Shown piece by piece: positions 1-7,630 of a stretch of 39,152 nt of DNA (the stretch's first letter is position 1; every line of letters begins with the position of its first letter). The position numbers and the translations under genes are program-made. The stretch spans positions 1 to 39,152 of the forward strand of contig JAFGEZ010000006.1 in NCBI GenBank assembly GCA_016931295.1, read 5' to 3'. This stretch comes from Candidatus Krumholzibacteriota bacterium. GTDB lineage: Bacteria > Krumholzibacteriota > Krumholzibacteriia > Krumholzibacteriales > Krumholzibacteriaceae. A model generated the notes under the pieces. It was not told the origin of the DNA and did no database searches. It worked only from the letters and a program-made list of their open reading frames with translations.

Positions 1-219
1 AGCCACATCGGAGGTGTAAGTCCCGAGGCGTTTGAGCGCGCCTCTAATTACGACCTGTAGATGTCTACAAAACCGTGGGAAGTCCAGGCACATCAACACG
101 AATAACAAGAAATCAGCCGGAGATGAATGTTATGGAAAAAAAGCTGCTTGATATAACAAATTATATAATGCATACCCTGCCCGCAAAAATCGCGTTAATC
201 GAGTGCTTACTCATCATCT
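1..219. other. AT-rich non-coding flank at window edge
   Basis: This stretch lies downstream of the DUF4062/TPR gene and shares its AT-rich composition. I see no convincing gene. Two short inverted repeats are visible: GAGGCG at 25-30 pairs with CGCCTC at 39-44 (8-nt loop), and GTAGA at 57-61 pairs with TCTAC at 64-68. Neither is followed by a T run, so they are not clear terminators. The block is cut by the window edge, so the left boundary of the AT-rich region is not visible. Confidence 0.4.
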
Positions 220-1977
220 TTAGATACTTCCATCCTTTACAAACTCGTCCTCGAACCGCCTACGCGCCACACGAACATGGTCAACCATCTCGATGTTTAA
301 GCTAGATACGCTCGTTGCAGCAACATCAAAATAATGCGCAGCTCGTTTTGTTCTTCCACATTTCGCCTCAGCAGTTGCCAAGTAGACCAGATTATAGACA
401 AGTGCTTTTGTCTTATGGAGACGAGTATATATTTTTACGGCTTCCTCAAAAAGACTTACAGCTTTGGTTGGTTCGCCCTTCTTCAGCAACGCCTGCCCTA
501 ATATTGAACTGTTATATGCGACACCTTCCATGTTTCCGGATTTAGTATTAACCTCACTACCCAATCGATTGTGCTCAAGAGCTCTGTCTAAATCACCTGC
601 TGCAACATACGCCGACGCCAAGTGACTACGATTGAGAGCTTGACTCTCTACCCTATCAAGCCTAGTATTGATATCCAACGCACGTTCGTGACATTTTATC
701 GATTCATCGATCCTGCCGACGTGCGCTAATACTAAACCCAGAGAACCACAGTTGTAGGCTAACGGTCCTAATCCTTCATCCCCGGCTGATTCAGCGACCG
801 AAATACCTTCCATATGGATCGCCTCTGCTTGTTTCCACTCCCCACGCCGCCGGTAAATGACTCCGAGGCTCCCAAGACTATTAGCTAGATCAGCAGGGCA
901 ATCTCGATCACGTTGATACTCAAGTGCTTTCAACTGTATATTCTCTGCTTCCTCTAAATTTCCATTCGCAGCATTTAGTTGAGCGAGATTGCCAAGCACA
1001 TACGCCAACAAACCACGATCTGGAGGACTTAGATTTCGTCCGATTTCATAAGCTTCCTTAAGAACAGGCTCTGCATCTGCGTATCTTCTCCTATTTCTCT
1101 CAACGACTCCAAGGTTTGCCAATGCCCACGCTTCAGATTTTTTATCCTCAGTTACAAGTGCCAGTTCACGAGCCCTACTGAACATCGCGCTTGCGTGCTC
1201 CAACCTGCCCCGTCTACGCAGGAATCGACCATATTTAATTACAGCTTCAACTGAAGTTGCTCCCACTACGGCTTTCGAGTATGCAGCCTCAGCATCAGTA
1301 TACTGCCCTAAGCTCGCTAATTCCTTAGCCATAACAAGTAACTCATTCAAATCTCGTTCGTCGTTTATAGCGTTGATATCAGACTTTTCATGCTGGACAG
1401 TCAGATCAAGTGTGTTATCAACAACTTTGCCTCGCTCAAGTTTGTCGTCACGAACCCAACGCGCTAAGTGCCTCCTAAGAATCCTCTTAAACTCATCAAT
1501 AGAGTCAAACGTTTGAAATAGAAATGTCTTGTTTTGTTCTATTGTCCTCTTGAAGTCCAGAACCTTTTGTAACTGCTCGCCTGGATCACTTAACTGGCGT
1601 TCGTCTACTCCTTTAAATAGCACTACGATTCTCCTCATTGGCATATTTTGATCCTGCAAAGAGTCAATCGCTACATGCAATTCTTCCTCTGTGCCCGAGC
1701 TATACTTACTTTTCGATTTTGATGGCGGTGTTCCCCATCTATCCCAAAGTACTAGAACGAAACAATCCGACGCCATAACATCCTCATTGATTATCTCTTG
1801 TGGCCGGCCGACAGACGCCAATGTATCCTCCCAGCCTACGGGTAAAAACGATACCCCCCTTGGCACAGAATCATCTTCACTATACTCCTGCAGGGCCTCC
1901 CTAAACGCTCTTCGTTCTTTATCCAAGCCTGATGGAGATGCAATAAACACGCGATATCCTTTAATGTCGATAACCAT
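220..1977 (-). CDS. DUF4062/TIR-like domain plus TPR-repeat protein
   Basis: A 585-residue protein. Residues ~5-125 look like a DUF4062 (TIR-related) domain: a beta strand reading VFIASPSGLDKERRAF, a second strand ending in a VLWDRWG stretch (~74-82), and an acidic SGTEEEL loop (~94-100). Such domains form the N-termini of NLR-like proteins and some bacterial conflict systems. From ~215 to ~575 it is a run of tetratricopeptide repeats, expected to form a protein-binding solenoid. No signal peptide or membrane segment is visible, so it should be cytoplasmic. The start is supported by AAGGAG at 1984-1989, six bases before the ATG. It is the second gene after the P-loop ATPase (95-base gap), and both are much AT-richer than the rest of the window. 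A sensor/effector role in defence is inferred; a general scaffold is the alternative. Confidence 0.7.
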   Translation of the reverse strand: MVIDIKGYRVFIASPSGLDKERRAFREALQEYSEDDSVPRGVSFLPVGWEDTLASVGRPQEIINEDVMASDCFVLVLWDRWGTPPSKSKSKYSSGTEEELHVAIDSLQDQNMPMRRIVVLFKGVDERQLSDPGEQLQKVLDFKRTIEQNKTFLFQTFDSIDEFKRILRRHLARWVRDDKLERGKVVDNTLDLTVQHEKSDINAINDERDLNELLVMAKELASLGQYTDAEAAYSKAVVGATSVEAVIKYGRFLRRRGRLEHASAMFSRARELALVTEDKKSEAWALANLGVVERNRRRYADAEPVLKEAYEIGRNLSPPDRGLLAYVLGNLAQLNAANGNLEEAENIQLKALEYQRDRDCPADLANSLGSLGVIYRRRGEWKQAEAIHMEGISVAESAGDEGLGPLAYNCGSLGLVLAHVGRIDESIKCHERALDINTRLDRVESQALNRSHLASAYVAAGDLDRALEHNRLGSEVNTKSGNMEGVAYNSSILGQALLKKGEPTKAVSLFEEAVKIYTRLHKTKALVYNLVYLATAEAKCGRTKRAAHYFDVAATSVSSLNIEMVDHVRVARRRFEDEFVKDGSI

Positions 1978-2072
1978 ATCTCACTCCTTGAATTCCGGTT
2001 CTCTTTATCTAGCTAACTACCGATCATAATCTGTGAGCTGAGCGGATCCTGTTGATCCTTACCCTTCATGTT

Positions 2073-3563
2073 CTAGATAAGGTTATAGTCACGCGCATAG
2101 TCTTGTATCTTTTTAAGCATGTAGGATGCAATCACCGCAACAGTGGCATCGTTGTTTCTCCTGTGAGTAAACTCGAGCGCCAGCGGTCTGTCGCCAGGCA
2201 CACACCAAACATCCGCACGAAGTTCCATGGCACTACCCGGAAATGGTTTGTGTTCGTAATCGAGGTCCGGCATCGAGATATTCAACTGGTCTTTAAGAAT
2301 ATGTACAATGCTCTTATTAATCTGACAGTGTTTCCGGTTTGTAAGCTTTTGTAATGCATTGTACGCATTCTGTATGGCAGCAGAGGGATTGGCTGCAGCA
2401 ACGCCAACATCGTCCTGACCCATAAGAGCTCGCGCAATCGCACTGTTTCTCATTGAGTTGGCAGCGTTGGAGCTAACGGGCTTCGGGTAGTGGGTGCGCA
2501 CCAAGCGCTTTAACTCTTCGTCATCCCCGAAAGCACATGCATTTACAACCGCACTGCTAGAAATGTTGAGAAGCTGGACTTCAAAAAGAGCTGCGATGAA
2601 CGGCAGGCCCGTGCGGGGATTGCGTCGCCCCCTGGTCCTCCAATCATCCGCAACATTCGCTCGGCTGTATCTGAGCAAATTATCGGCGTCCACCATGAAA
2701 CGCGTACCCCGTCGGAGCATTCGACATGCAGTGTAAGTATCATCGTTCGATGTAATGGCGACCATGAGGCGGGGCAGGGCTGCACCGATTTCCCCAAGGT
2801 CGTAGCGACTAACGACTAACTGCTGCACATTTCTTAAGTATTCGCCAATACGTTGACTCGAATCAACAAGCGAGCGTGCTTCGTTTTCTGAGATGGCCGC
2901 ATCTTCAAGGCGCATACTGGTAGCATCCAATACAAGTCTCAAAACATCGAAATACCTATCCTTCTTGAGACCCTTAAGAACGTGAATGGGAATGCTAACA
3001 AGAGCTGACTCCCCACCTGCAATTTTAAGTCGCTCAATAGCCTGCTCAGCGAAATCACGCTGATTGACTGGCCATACCATAAACAAATCCGGGGTATTCC
3101 TGAGAAACGTGTTAAGATTACCCATCGCAGCCTGAGTAGCAGCCTCATCCAGAACAGGAATCTCTCTGCCATCCAGATTCACAACGATATGTCGATTGTG
3201 GCTTGTTCTCCTAATTCGCGGCAACTCATTATTCAGCCATTCAATGAGACCGGTCAAAGGCAGTTTGTAGTCTGGTGGAGCAGTAACTACATATCCAATC
3301 GCATCGCTTAAAAATACACTTGTTGACTCAATGAATGAAGTTTTACCTTGCCCGGATTCACCCTTTAAGAATAGTAACTTACCTTGTCTGGCAGTGGTTA
3401 TTTCAGCGATATACTTCTTGAACTCTGATAGGTCATCTTCGCATTCGATTAATACTTGGCCGATGCGTTCAACTCCTACCACATCACGGAGCACTTCATA
3501 GCTCGCAGGAATGTTGACAATACCGAGTCCTGTTGTCACAATTCCCCTTTTGTCCTGGTGCAT
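2073..3563 (-). CDS. P-loop ATPase with possible nuclease-like C-terminus
   Basis: A 496-residue cytoplasmic protein of no family I can name. The N-terminal half is a P-loop NTPase: Walker A GESGQGKTS at 68-76 and a likely Walker B strand IVVNLDG at ~126-132. The middle is helical. The last ~50 residues have the outline of a degenerate PD-(D/E)xK fold: D451, a beta strand ending in E464-F-T466, then a long helix with SYMLKKIQDYARDY; the usual ExK lysine is a threonine. It is the upstream gene of a two-gene AT-rich unit with the DUF4062/TPR gene. The start codon has no strong ribosome binding site. Conflict-system ATPase is the favoured reading from architecture and context; a transposition-type AAA protein is the alternative. 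Confidence 0.55.
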   Translation of the reverse strand: MHQDKRGIVTTGLGIVNIPASYEVLRDVVGVERIGQVLIECEDDLSEFKKYIAEITTARQGKLLFLKGESGQGKTSFIESTSVFLSDAIGYVVTAPPDYKLPLTGLIEWLNNELPRIRRTSHNRHIVVNLDGREIPVLDEAATQAAMGNLNTFLRNTPDLFMVWPVNQRDFAEQAIERLKIAGGESALVSIPIHVLKGLKKDRYFDVLRLVLDATSMRLEDAAISENEARSLVDSSQRIGEYLRNVQQLVVSRYDLGEIGAALPRLMVAITSNDDTYTACRMLRRGTRFMVDADNLLRYSRANVADDWRTRGRRNPRTGLPFIAALFEVQLLNISSSAVVNACAFGDDEELKRLVRTHYPKPVSSNAANSMRNSAIARALMGQDDVGVAAANPSAAIQNAYNALQKLTNRKHCQINKSIVHILKDQLNISMPDLDYEHKPFPGSAMELRADVWCVPGDRPLALEFTHRRNNDATVAVIASYMLKKIQDYARDYNLI

Positions 3564-3700
3564 TTAATGTACTACACCAAAACGATGAATATAGGTCATC
3601 AGCCCCTTAGATGCATAAACAATATATCATATTTTATAATTCTATGTGTATCTAATTATTATCTAGCCACAATAATTAATGTAATAAATACTTTACAGTA
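3564..3700. other. AT-rich spacer between ATPase and malG
   Basis: A 137-base, strongly AT-rich spacer. Read on the minus strand it would hold the promoter of the ATPase operon; a TATAAAAT stretch is present around 3630-3640, but I cannot assign a matching -35 box. The transition to GC-rich sequence happens just beyond it, around 3755-3775, inside the 3' end of the malG reading frame. Confidence 0.35.
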
Positions 3701-4612
3701 TCAGGCTGGGAATGTTTGCAACCTAACTGATATATCATCTCGACGATACGTGGGAAAACGGTCTCTCCTACCCGTCACCCCACCGAGGGTGAGGCCGGAG
3801 ATGAGGAACCTGGAGAGGAGCAGGAAGAGGACGACGACGGGGATGCAGACGATCACGCTCCCCGCCGCGTAGTTGGCCCACTCGGTCTGGAAGGTGCTCG
3901 AGAGGCTCTCGAGGCCGAGCGGCAGCGTGTAGAGCCCCTGCTTGTTGATGATCACCCGGGCCACGATGAACTCGCTCCACCCCGCCATGAACGAGAAGAG
4001 CCCGGTGATGACGAGCGCCGGCGCCGAGAGCGGCAGGGTCACCCGCAGGAAGGCGCCGAGCTGGGTCGTGCCGTCGATCACCGCCGCCTCCTCGAGATCG
4101 CGCGGGATCGTGTCGTAGTACCCCTTCATCGTCCAGATGCAGAAGGGGAGCGTGGTGGCCGTGTAGGCGATGATGATCCCGAGGAGCGTGTCGACGAGCC
4201 CGATGCGGTTCATCAGCACGTAGAGGGGCAGAAGAAGCATCGTCGCGGGGAACATCTGGGTGAGGAGGATGACGACGAGCCCCTGCTTCTTCCCCTTGAA
4301 CCGGAACCGCGAGAAGGCGTAGCCGGCCGTCGATGCGAGCGTGACCCCGAGGATGGCCGTCGTGATGGCGACGAGCGCGCTGTTGCGCAGCCACGTGAAG
4401 AAATCCTTCTCGAAGATGACCTGCCGGTAGGCCTCGAGGGTGGCGTCCTCGGGGACGATGCGGAGCGAGGTGGAGTAGAGCTGGTCGGCGGGCCGGAGGG
4501 AGATGCCGAAGATCTGCACGATCGGGTAGAGCGTCACGATCGTGACGACCACGAGCACCGTGTAGAGGAGCGCCCGCGTCGCGATCCGCCTCGCCCGTGA
4601 TGGCTTCCTCAT
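3701..4612 (-). CDS. Sugar ABC transporter permease, MalG type, with abnormal C-terminal tail
   Basis: Inner-membrane permease of a carbohydrate ABC importer. The 303 residues start with a hydrophobic segment (~13-36) and carry the cytoplasmic EAA coupling loop at ~174-197 (EEAAVIDGT ... LPLSAP) that docks on the ATPase. MalG proteins normally stop right after a GLT-x-GGVxG ending, here at 273-281. This protein runs on for 22 basic and polar residues coded by sequence that turns AT-rich, so the native stop was probably lost when the adjacent AT-rich DNA joined. GGAGG precedes the ATG, 10 bases after the malF stop, so the two are one transcript. The partner binding protein is probably the lipoprotein at 15504-16739. 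No ATPase gene for it is in the window. Confidence 0.85.
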   Translation of the reverse strand: MRKPSRARRIATRALLYTVLVVVTIVTLYPIVQIFGISLRPADQLYSTSLRIVPEDATLEAYRQVIFEKDFFTWLRNSALVAITTAILGVTLASTAGYAFSRFRFKGKKQGLVVILLTQMFPATMLLLPLYVLMNRIGLVDTLLGIIIAYTATTLPFCIWTMKGYYDTIPRDLEEAAVIDGTTQLGAFLRVTLPLSAPALVITGLFSFMAGWSEFIVARVIINKQGLYTLPLGLESLSSTFQTEWANYAAGSVIVCIPVVVLFLLLSRFLISGLTLGGVTGRRDRFPTYRRDDISVRLQTFPA

Positions 4613-4622
4613 GCCCTCCCCC

Positions 4623-5495
4623 CTAGTATGCCTGCTCCAGCGTCCGCGTCTGGCGCATGTAGACGAGGACGAATGCGAGCAGGATCAGGAAGATGAAGAT
4701 CGAGAAGGCGGCCGCGTAGCCGTACCGGTAGTAGGTGAAGGCCGCCTTGTAGACGTAGGTGACGAGGATGTGGCTCTTGTCGGCGGGCAGCCCCCGCTCG
4801 GTCACGAGCCAGATCACGTTCAGGTTGTTGAAGGTCCAGATCGTCCCGAGGACGATCGCCGGCGCGAGGACGGGCCGCAGCATCGGCAGCGTGATGTGCC
4901 GGAACTTCTGCCACCACGAGGCCCCGTCGATGTCCGCCGCCTCGTAGAGGTCCCGCGGGATCGACTGCAGCCCGCCGAGGGTGACGACCATGATGAAGGG
5001 GAACCCGAGCCAGATGTTGGTGATGATCGGCGCGAGGAAGGCCCAGAACTCGTTGGAGAACCACTCGAAGCCGGCGAAGCCGAGCTTGCGGAGGATGAGG
5101 TTCACCGAGCCGTACTGGTAATTGAACATCCCCTTCCAGGTCAGGGCGCTGATATACTGCGGCATGGCCCAGGGCAGGATGAGGAGCGCGCGGAAGACGC
5201 CGCGGCCGCGGACGCGGCCGTTGAGGAGCATGGCGATCGATATGCCGAGGAAGAGGTGGAAGAAGAGGTTCACGCCCGTCCAGATCACCGTCTTCCCGAA
5301 GTAGTAGTAGAGGTCGGGCTCGCCGAATATCTCCCGGAAATTGCGCAGGCCCTGGAACGAATAGTCCCGTATGTGGTAGAGATTCATGTTGGTCGTCGAT
5401 ATCCAGATGTTGTAGAGGAAGGGATAGAAGACGACGCAGGCGATGATCAGGCCGGAAGGCAGGAGGAACAGCCATATGAGTCGTTTCGAGCGCAT
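4623..5495 (-). CDS. Sugar ABC transporter permease, MalF/UgpA type
   Basis: A 290-residue inner-membrane permease, partner of the MalG-type protein downstream. The first membrane helix begins at residue ~6 (LIWLFLLPSG). The EAA loop is at ~184-206 (YEAADIDGAS ... ITLPML), followed by the last helices and a short basic tail. The length matches MalF-type permeases that lack the large periplasmic loop of E. coli MalF. The reading frame extends far upstream, but family length and the position of the first helix favour the ATG at 5493-5495. The site in front is weak, with a purine stretch further away. It is divergent from the Spy-like gene at 5640. The substrate is likely an oligosaccharide such as a maltodextrin, which the sequence alone does not prove. 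Confidence 0.87.
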   Translation of the reverse strand: MRSKRLIWLFLLPSGLIIACVVFYPFLYNIWISTTNMNLYHIRDYSFQGLRNFREIFGEPDLYYYFGKTVIWTGVNLFFHLFLGISIAMLLNGRVRGRGVFRALLILPWAMPQYISALTWKGMFNYQYGSVNLILRKLGFAGFEWFSNEFWAFLAPIITNIWLGFPFIMVVTLGGLQSIPRDLYEAADIDGASWWQKFRHITLPMLRPVLAPAIVLGTIWTFNNLNVIWLVTERGLPADKSHILVTYVYKAAFTYYRYGYAAAFSIFIFLILLAFVLVYMRQTRTLEQAY

Positions 5496-5639
5496 ATGTT
5501 GTTTTTCTTGTATCGCCTTTCGCCCTCCGCCGCAACCTTTTTCGTAACCGGCGCCCGCGAGGATCCGACGAAACGGGAGAGAGTCGCGGACACGTCGGCC
5601 GGCGCGCGCAATCGCCGGCCGCACGAAAGGAACAGACCG

Positions 5640-6098
5640 ATGAAGAGAACCGATCGCACCCGCGCCATCCGGCAAGCCGCCCTGTGTTTCGCGGCCGCCC
5701 TCCTTCTCGCCGCCATCGCCCCCGCGGCGTCGGCCGCGCAGGACGAGACGAAGACGAAGAAGCCGCACCAGGACCGCACGGGCGATTTCAAGGCGCGCCT
5801 CGAGACGATCGCCGAACGCCTCGCCCTCACCGACGAACAGCGCGAGCCGGTCTTCACGATCCTCCGCGAGGAGAACGACGCGCGCGCGAAGGCCTTCACG
5901 GCCGCGCGCGAGCAGGGCCGTGACGGGATGAAGGCCCTCAGGGAGCGGATGCAGGCGCTGCGGGCGGAGACCGAGACCAGGCTCGCCGGGCATCTCACCG
6001 AAGAGCAGATGGCCGAGTACCGGAAGTTCGTCGAGGAGGAGCGGAAGGAACGCGAATCCCGTCGCGGCGGCGGCCGCGGCGGCGGCCGTCCCTCCTGA
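5640..6098 (+). CDS. Spy/CpxP-like periplasmic protein
   Basis: A 152-residue exported protein. Residues ~14-33 form a signal peptide ending in an Ala-rich site before AQDE. The mature part is highly charged and helical, with two LTxEQ-type motifs (LTDEQRE at ~63 and LTEEQMAE at ~119) typical of the Spy/CpxP/ZraP group of periplasmic chaperone or metal-stress sensor proteins. It ends in a Gly/Arg low-complexity tail. GAAAGGAA precedes the ATG. It lies 5' of the sigma/anti-sigma pair on the same strand, and a second protein of the same type follows that pair. A role in envelope or metal stress, perhaps as a sensor acting on the anti-sigma protein, is inferred from this arrangement. Confidence 0.72.
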   Translation: MKRTDRTRAIRQAALCFAAALLLAAIAPAASAAQDETKTKKPHQDRTGDFKARLETIAERLALTDEQREPVFTILREENDARAKAFTAAREQGRDGMKALRERMQALRAETETRLAGHLTEEQMAEYRKFVEEERKERESRRGGGRGGGRPS

Positions 6099-6207
6099 TC
6101 GACCGCGCATCCCCGCGCCGCGCACGCGATGCGCCGCGCGCCGACCGGCGCGACACGCCCGGCGGCGAACGCCGGACCGGCAACCTGAACGGACGGGATC
6201 GGCCCAC

Positions 6208-6816
6208 GTGGTTCGCGAACGCATACCCGGACCGGACGACGAGACGATCGTCCAACTCGTGCTCGGCGGCGACGTCGACCGCTTCTCCGCGCTCCTCGAG
6301 CGTCACCGGCGCTACGTCTTCGGCATCGTCGCCGGGCACGTGCCGCCCGAGAGCGTCGAGGAGATCGCCCATGACGTCTTCGTCCGGGCCTACCGCTCCC
6401 TCGCCGCGTGGAAGGGAACGGGCGGATTCAGGCACTGGCTCGCCGGCATCGCCGTCAGGACCTGCAAGGACTTCTGGCGGCGCCGGTACCGGAGCAGGGA
6501 GACGACGATGAACGCGCTTTCCGCCGAACAGGCCGATCGGATCGAACGGGCGGTGGCGGACGAGTCGGCCCCGGACGGCGAGACGGTGTTCGCCTCCCGG
6601 GAAGCGGCGGCGATCCTCGACTGGGCGATGGAGAATCTGTCGGCGGTCGACCAGACGATCCTCCGTCTCGTGAACATCGAGGAACGGCCCGTCCGCGAGG
6701 CGGCCGGCCTGCTCGGCATCAGCGAGGCGAACGTGAAGGTGCGCGGATTCCGGGCGCGCCGGAAACTCCGGACCGTACTGGAGCGGATGCTCCATGGCGA
6801 AAAGGACACGGGATGA
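6208..6816 (+). CDS. ECF-type RNA polymerase sigma factor
   Basis: A 202-residue sigma-70 family protein of the extracytoplasmic-function group. Region 2 spans ~22-93 and includes the DVFVRAYRSLAAWKG helix that contacts the -10 element and core polymerase. Region 4 spans ~138-190, with a helix-turn-helix ending in the ISEANVKVRGFRARRKL recognition segment. Only regions 2 and 4 are present, as expected for the group. The start is a GTG; a later start is possible but would cut into region 2 only if well downstream. Its stop codon overlaps the ATG of the next gene (ATGA), which fits a sigma/anti-sigma pair translated in equal amounts. Targets probably include the flanking Spy-like genes. Confidence 0.88.
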   Translation: MVRERIPGPDDETIVQLVLGGDVDRFSALLERHRRYVFGIVAGHVPPESVEEIAHDVFVRAYRSLAAWKGTGGFRHWLAGIAVRTCKDFWRRRYRSRETTMNALSAEQADRIERAVADESAPDGETVFASREAAAILDWAMENLSAVDQTILRLVNIEERPVREAAGLLGISEANVKVRGFRARRKLRTVLERMLHGEKDTG

Positions 6817-7133
6817 ACGAGACGAAGGAACGACTGCGACGGCTCGAGGCGGCCCTCTTCGCGGCGGCGCGCCGCCGGCCGGTCCCCGAGCCGCCCGCCG
6901 CATGGTCGGCGCGCGTGATGCGCGATATCCGCCGCATCGGCCCGCTCGCCGCGCCGAACAACTCGGCGCCGTTCGGACGGCTCGCATGGCGGTTCGCCGC
7001 GGCGGCATGCCTCGCGGCGCTCGTCCTGTTCGTGCTCGCCGCCCGCGGCGGCCTCATTCCCTACGGGGAGATCGCGCGGATCCTTCTCGAGGACCCGACG
7101 GGAACGGTCTTCGGCGAACCACTGGTCATCTAG
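6813..7133 (+). CDS. Putative single-pass anti-sigma factor
   Basis: A 106-residue protein with a charged, helical cytoplasmic N-terminus (~1-58), one membrane helix (~59-77, FAAAACLAALVLFVLAA) and a short periplasmic tail of ~29 residues. No zinc-binding HxxxCxxC motif is visible, so it is not a ZAS-type anti-sigma factor. The call rests on topology and on the 4-base overlap with the ECF sigma gene, not on sequence recognition. The following gene, coding for a membrane-anchored Spy-like protein, starts 24 bases downstream, which suggests a sigma/anti-sigma/sensor unit similar in logic to the Cnr metal-response system. Confidence 0.65.
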   Translation: MNETKERLRRLEAALFAAARRRPVPEPPAAWSARVMRDIRRIGPLAAPNNSAPFGRLAWRFAAAACLAALVLFVLAARGGLIPYGEIARILLEDPTGTVFGEPLVI

Positions 7134-7157
7134 AGCGGAAGCGAAGGAGCGAGCGCC

Positions 7158-7601
7158 ATGAAGCGATGGAAGGTCTGGGTCGGGGTCATCGTCCTCTTCC
7201 TCTCGGGCGCCGCCGTGGGAAGCCTCGCGACGGGCCTCGTGATCCGGCACAACATCCACCGGTTCGTCCGCGGCGGCCCCCGCGAGATGCGGACCCGGTT
7301 CTTCGACCGCATGCTGAAGGACATCGTCCTGTCGGAGGAGCAGCGGACGCGGATCGAGGAGATCTCTGCCGAATCCGACGCCGAGATTCGCGCGTACGTC
7401 GATGGATCGAGGAAGACGGTCGGCGAACTGGTCGACCGGCACCGCGCCCTGATCCGCGATCTCCTCACGCCGGCCCAGGCAACGATCTTCGACCGGAACT
7501 TCGAGGAGATCGAGCGCCGCCGCCACGACCGTGGAAGCGGGCCCGGCTTCCCGGGCGAGCCCGGCGAACGCGACCGCCGGCCCCCCCCGCCCCCGCACTG
7601 A
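7158..7601 (+). CDS. Membrane-anchored Spy/CnrX-like periplasmic sensor protein
   Basis: A 147-residue protein with an N-terminal membrane helix (~6-29) and a helical periplasmic domain. The motif LSEEQRTRIEEI (~58-69) and a later LTPAQ (~103-107) place it with Spy/CpxP/ZraP/CnrX-like heavy-metal-resistance or envelope-stress proteins. The tail is rich in Gly, Arg and Pro. AAGGAG about seven bases upstream supports the ATG. It is the third gene of the sigma/anti-sigma unit and is a natural candidate for the periplasmic sensor that controls the anti-sigma protein. The metal or stress signal is not readable from the sequence. Confidence 0.75.
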   Translation: MKRWKVWVGVIVLFLSGAAVGSLATGLVIRHNIHRFVRGGPREMRTRFFDRMLKDIVLSEEQRTRIEEISAESDAEIRAYVDGSRKTVGELVDRHRALIRDLLTPAQATIFDRNFEEIERRRHDRGSGPGFPGEPGERDRRPPPPPH

Positions 7602-7630
7602 CCGGCAGGCCGGGAAGCCCGGAGGCGCCG

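Noticed and set aside
1-110. The stretch with GGAGGTGTAAGTCC faintly recalls the 5' domain of bacterial group II introns.
   Set aside because: No domain V hairpin, no reverse transcriptase frame and a different gene immediately downstream; the resemblance is from memory and too short.
6061-6098. Repetitive GGC/CGC tract.
   Set aside because: It only encodes the Gly/Arg tail of the Spy-like protein; it is low-complexity coding sequence, not a separate repeat element.
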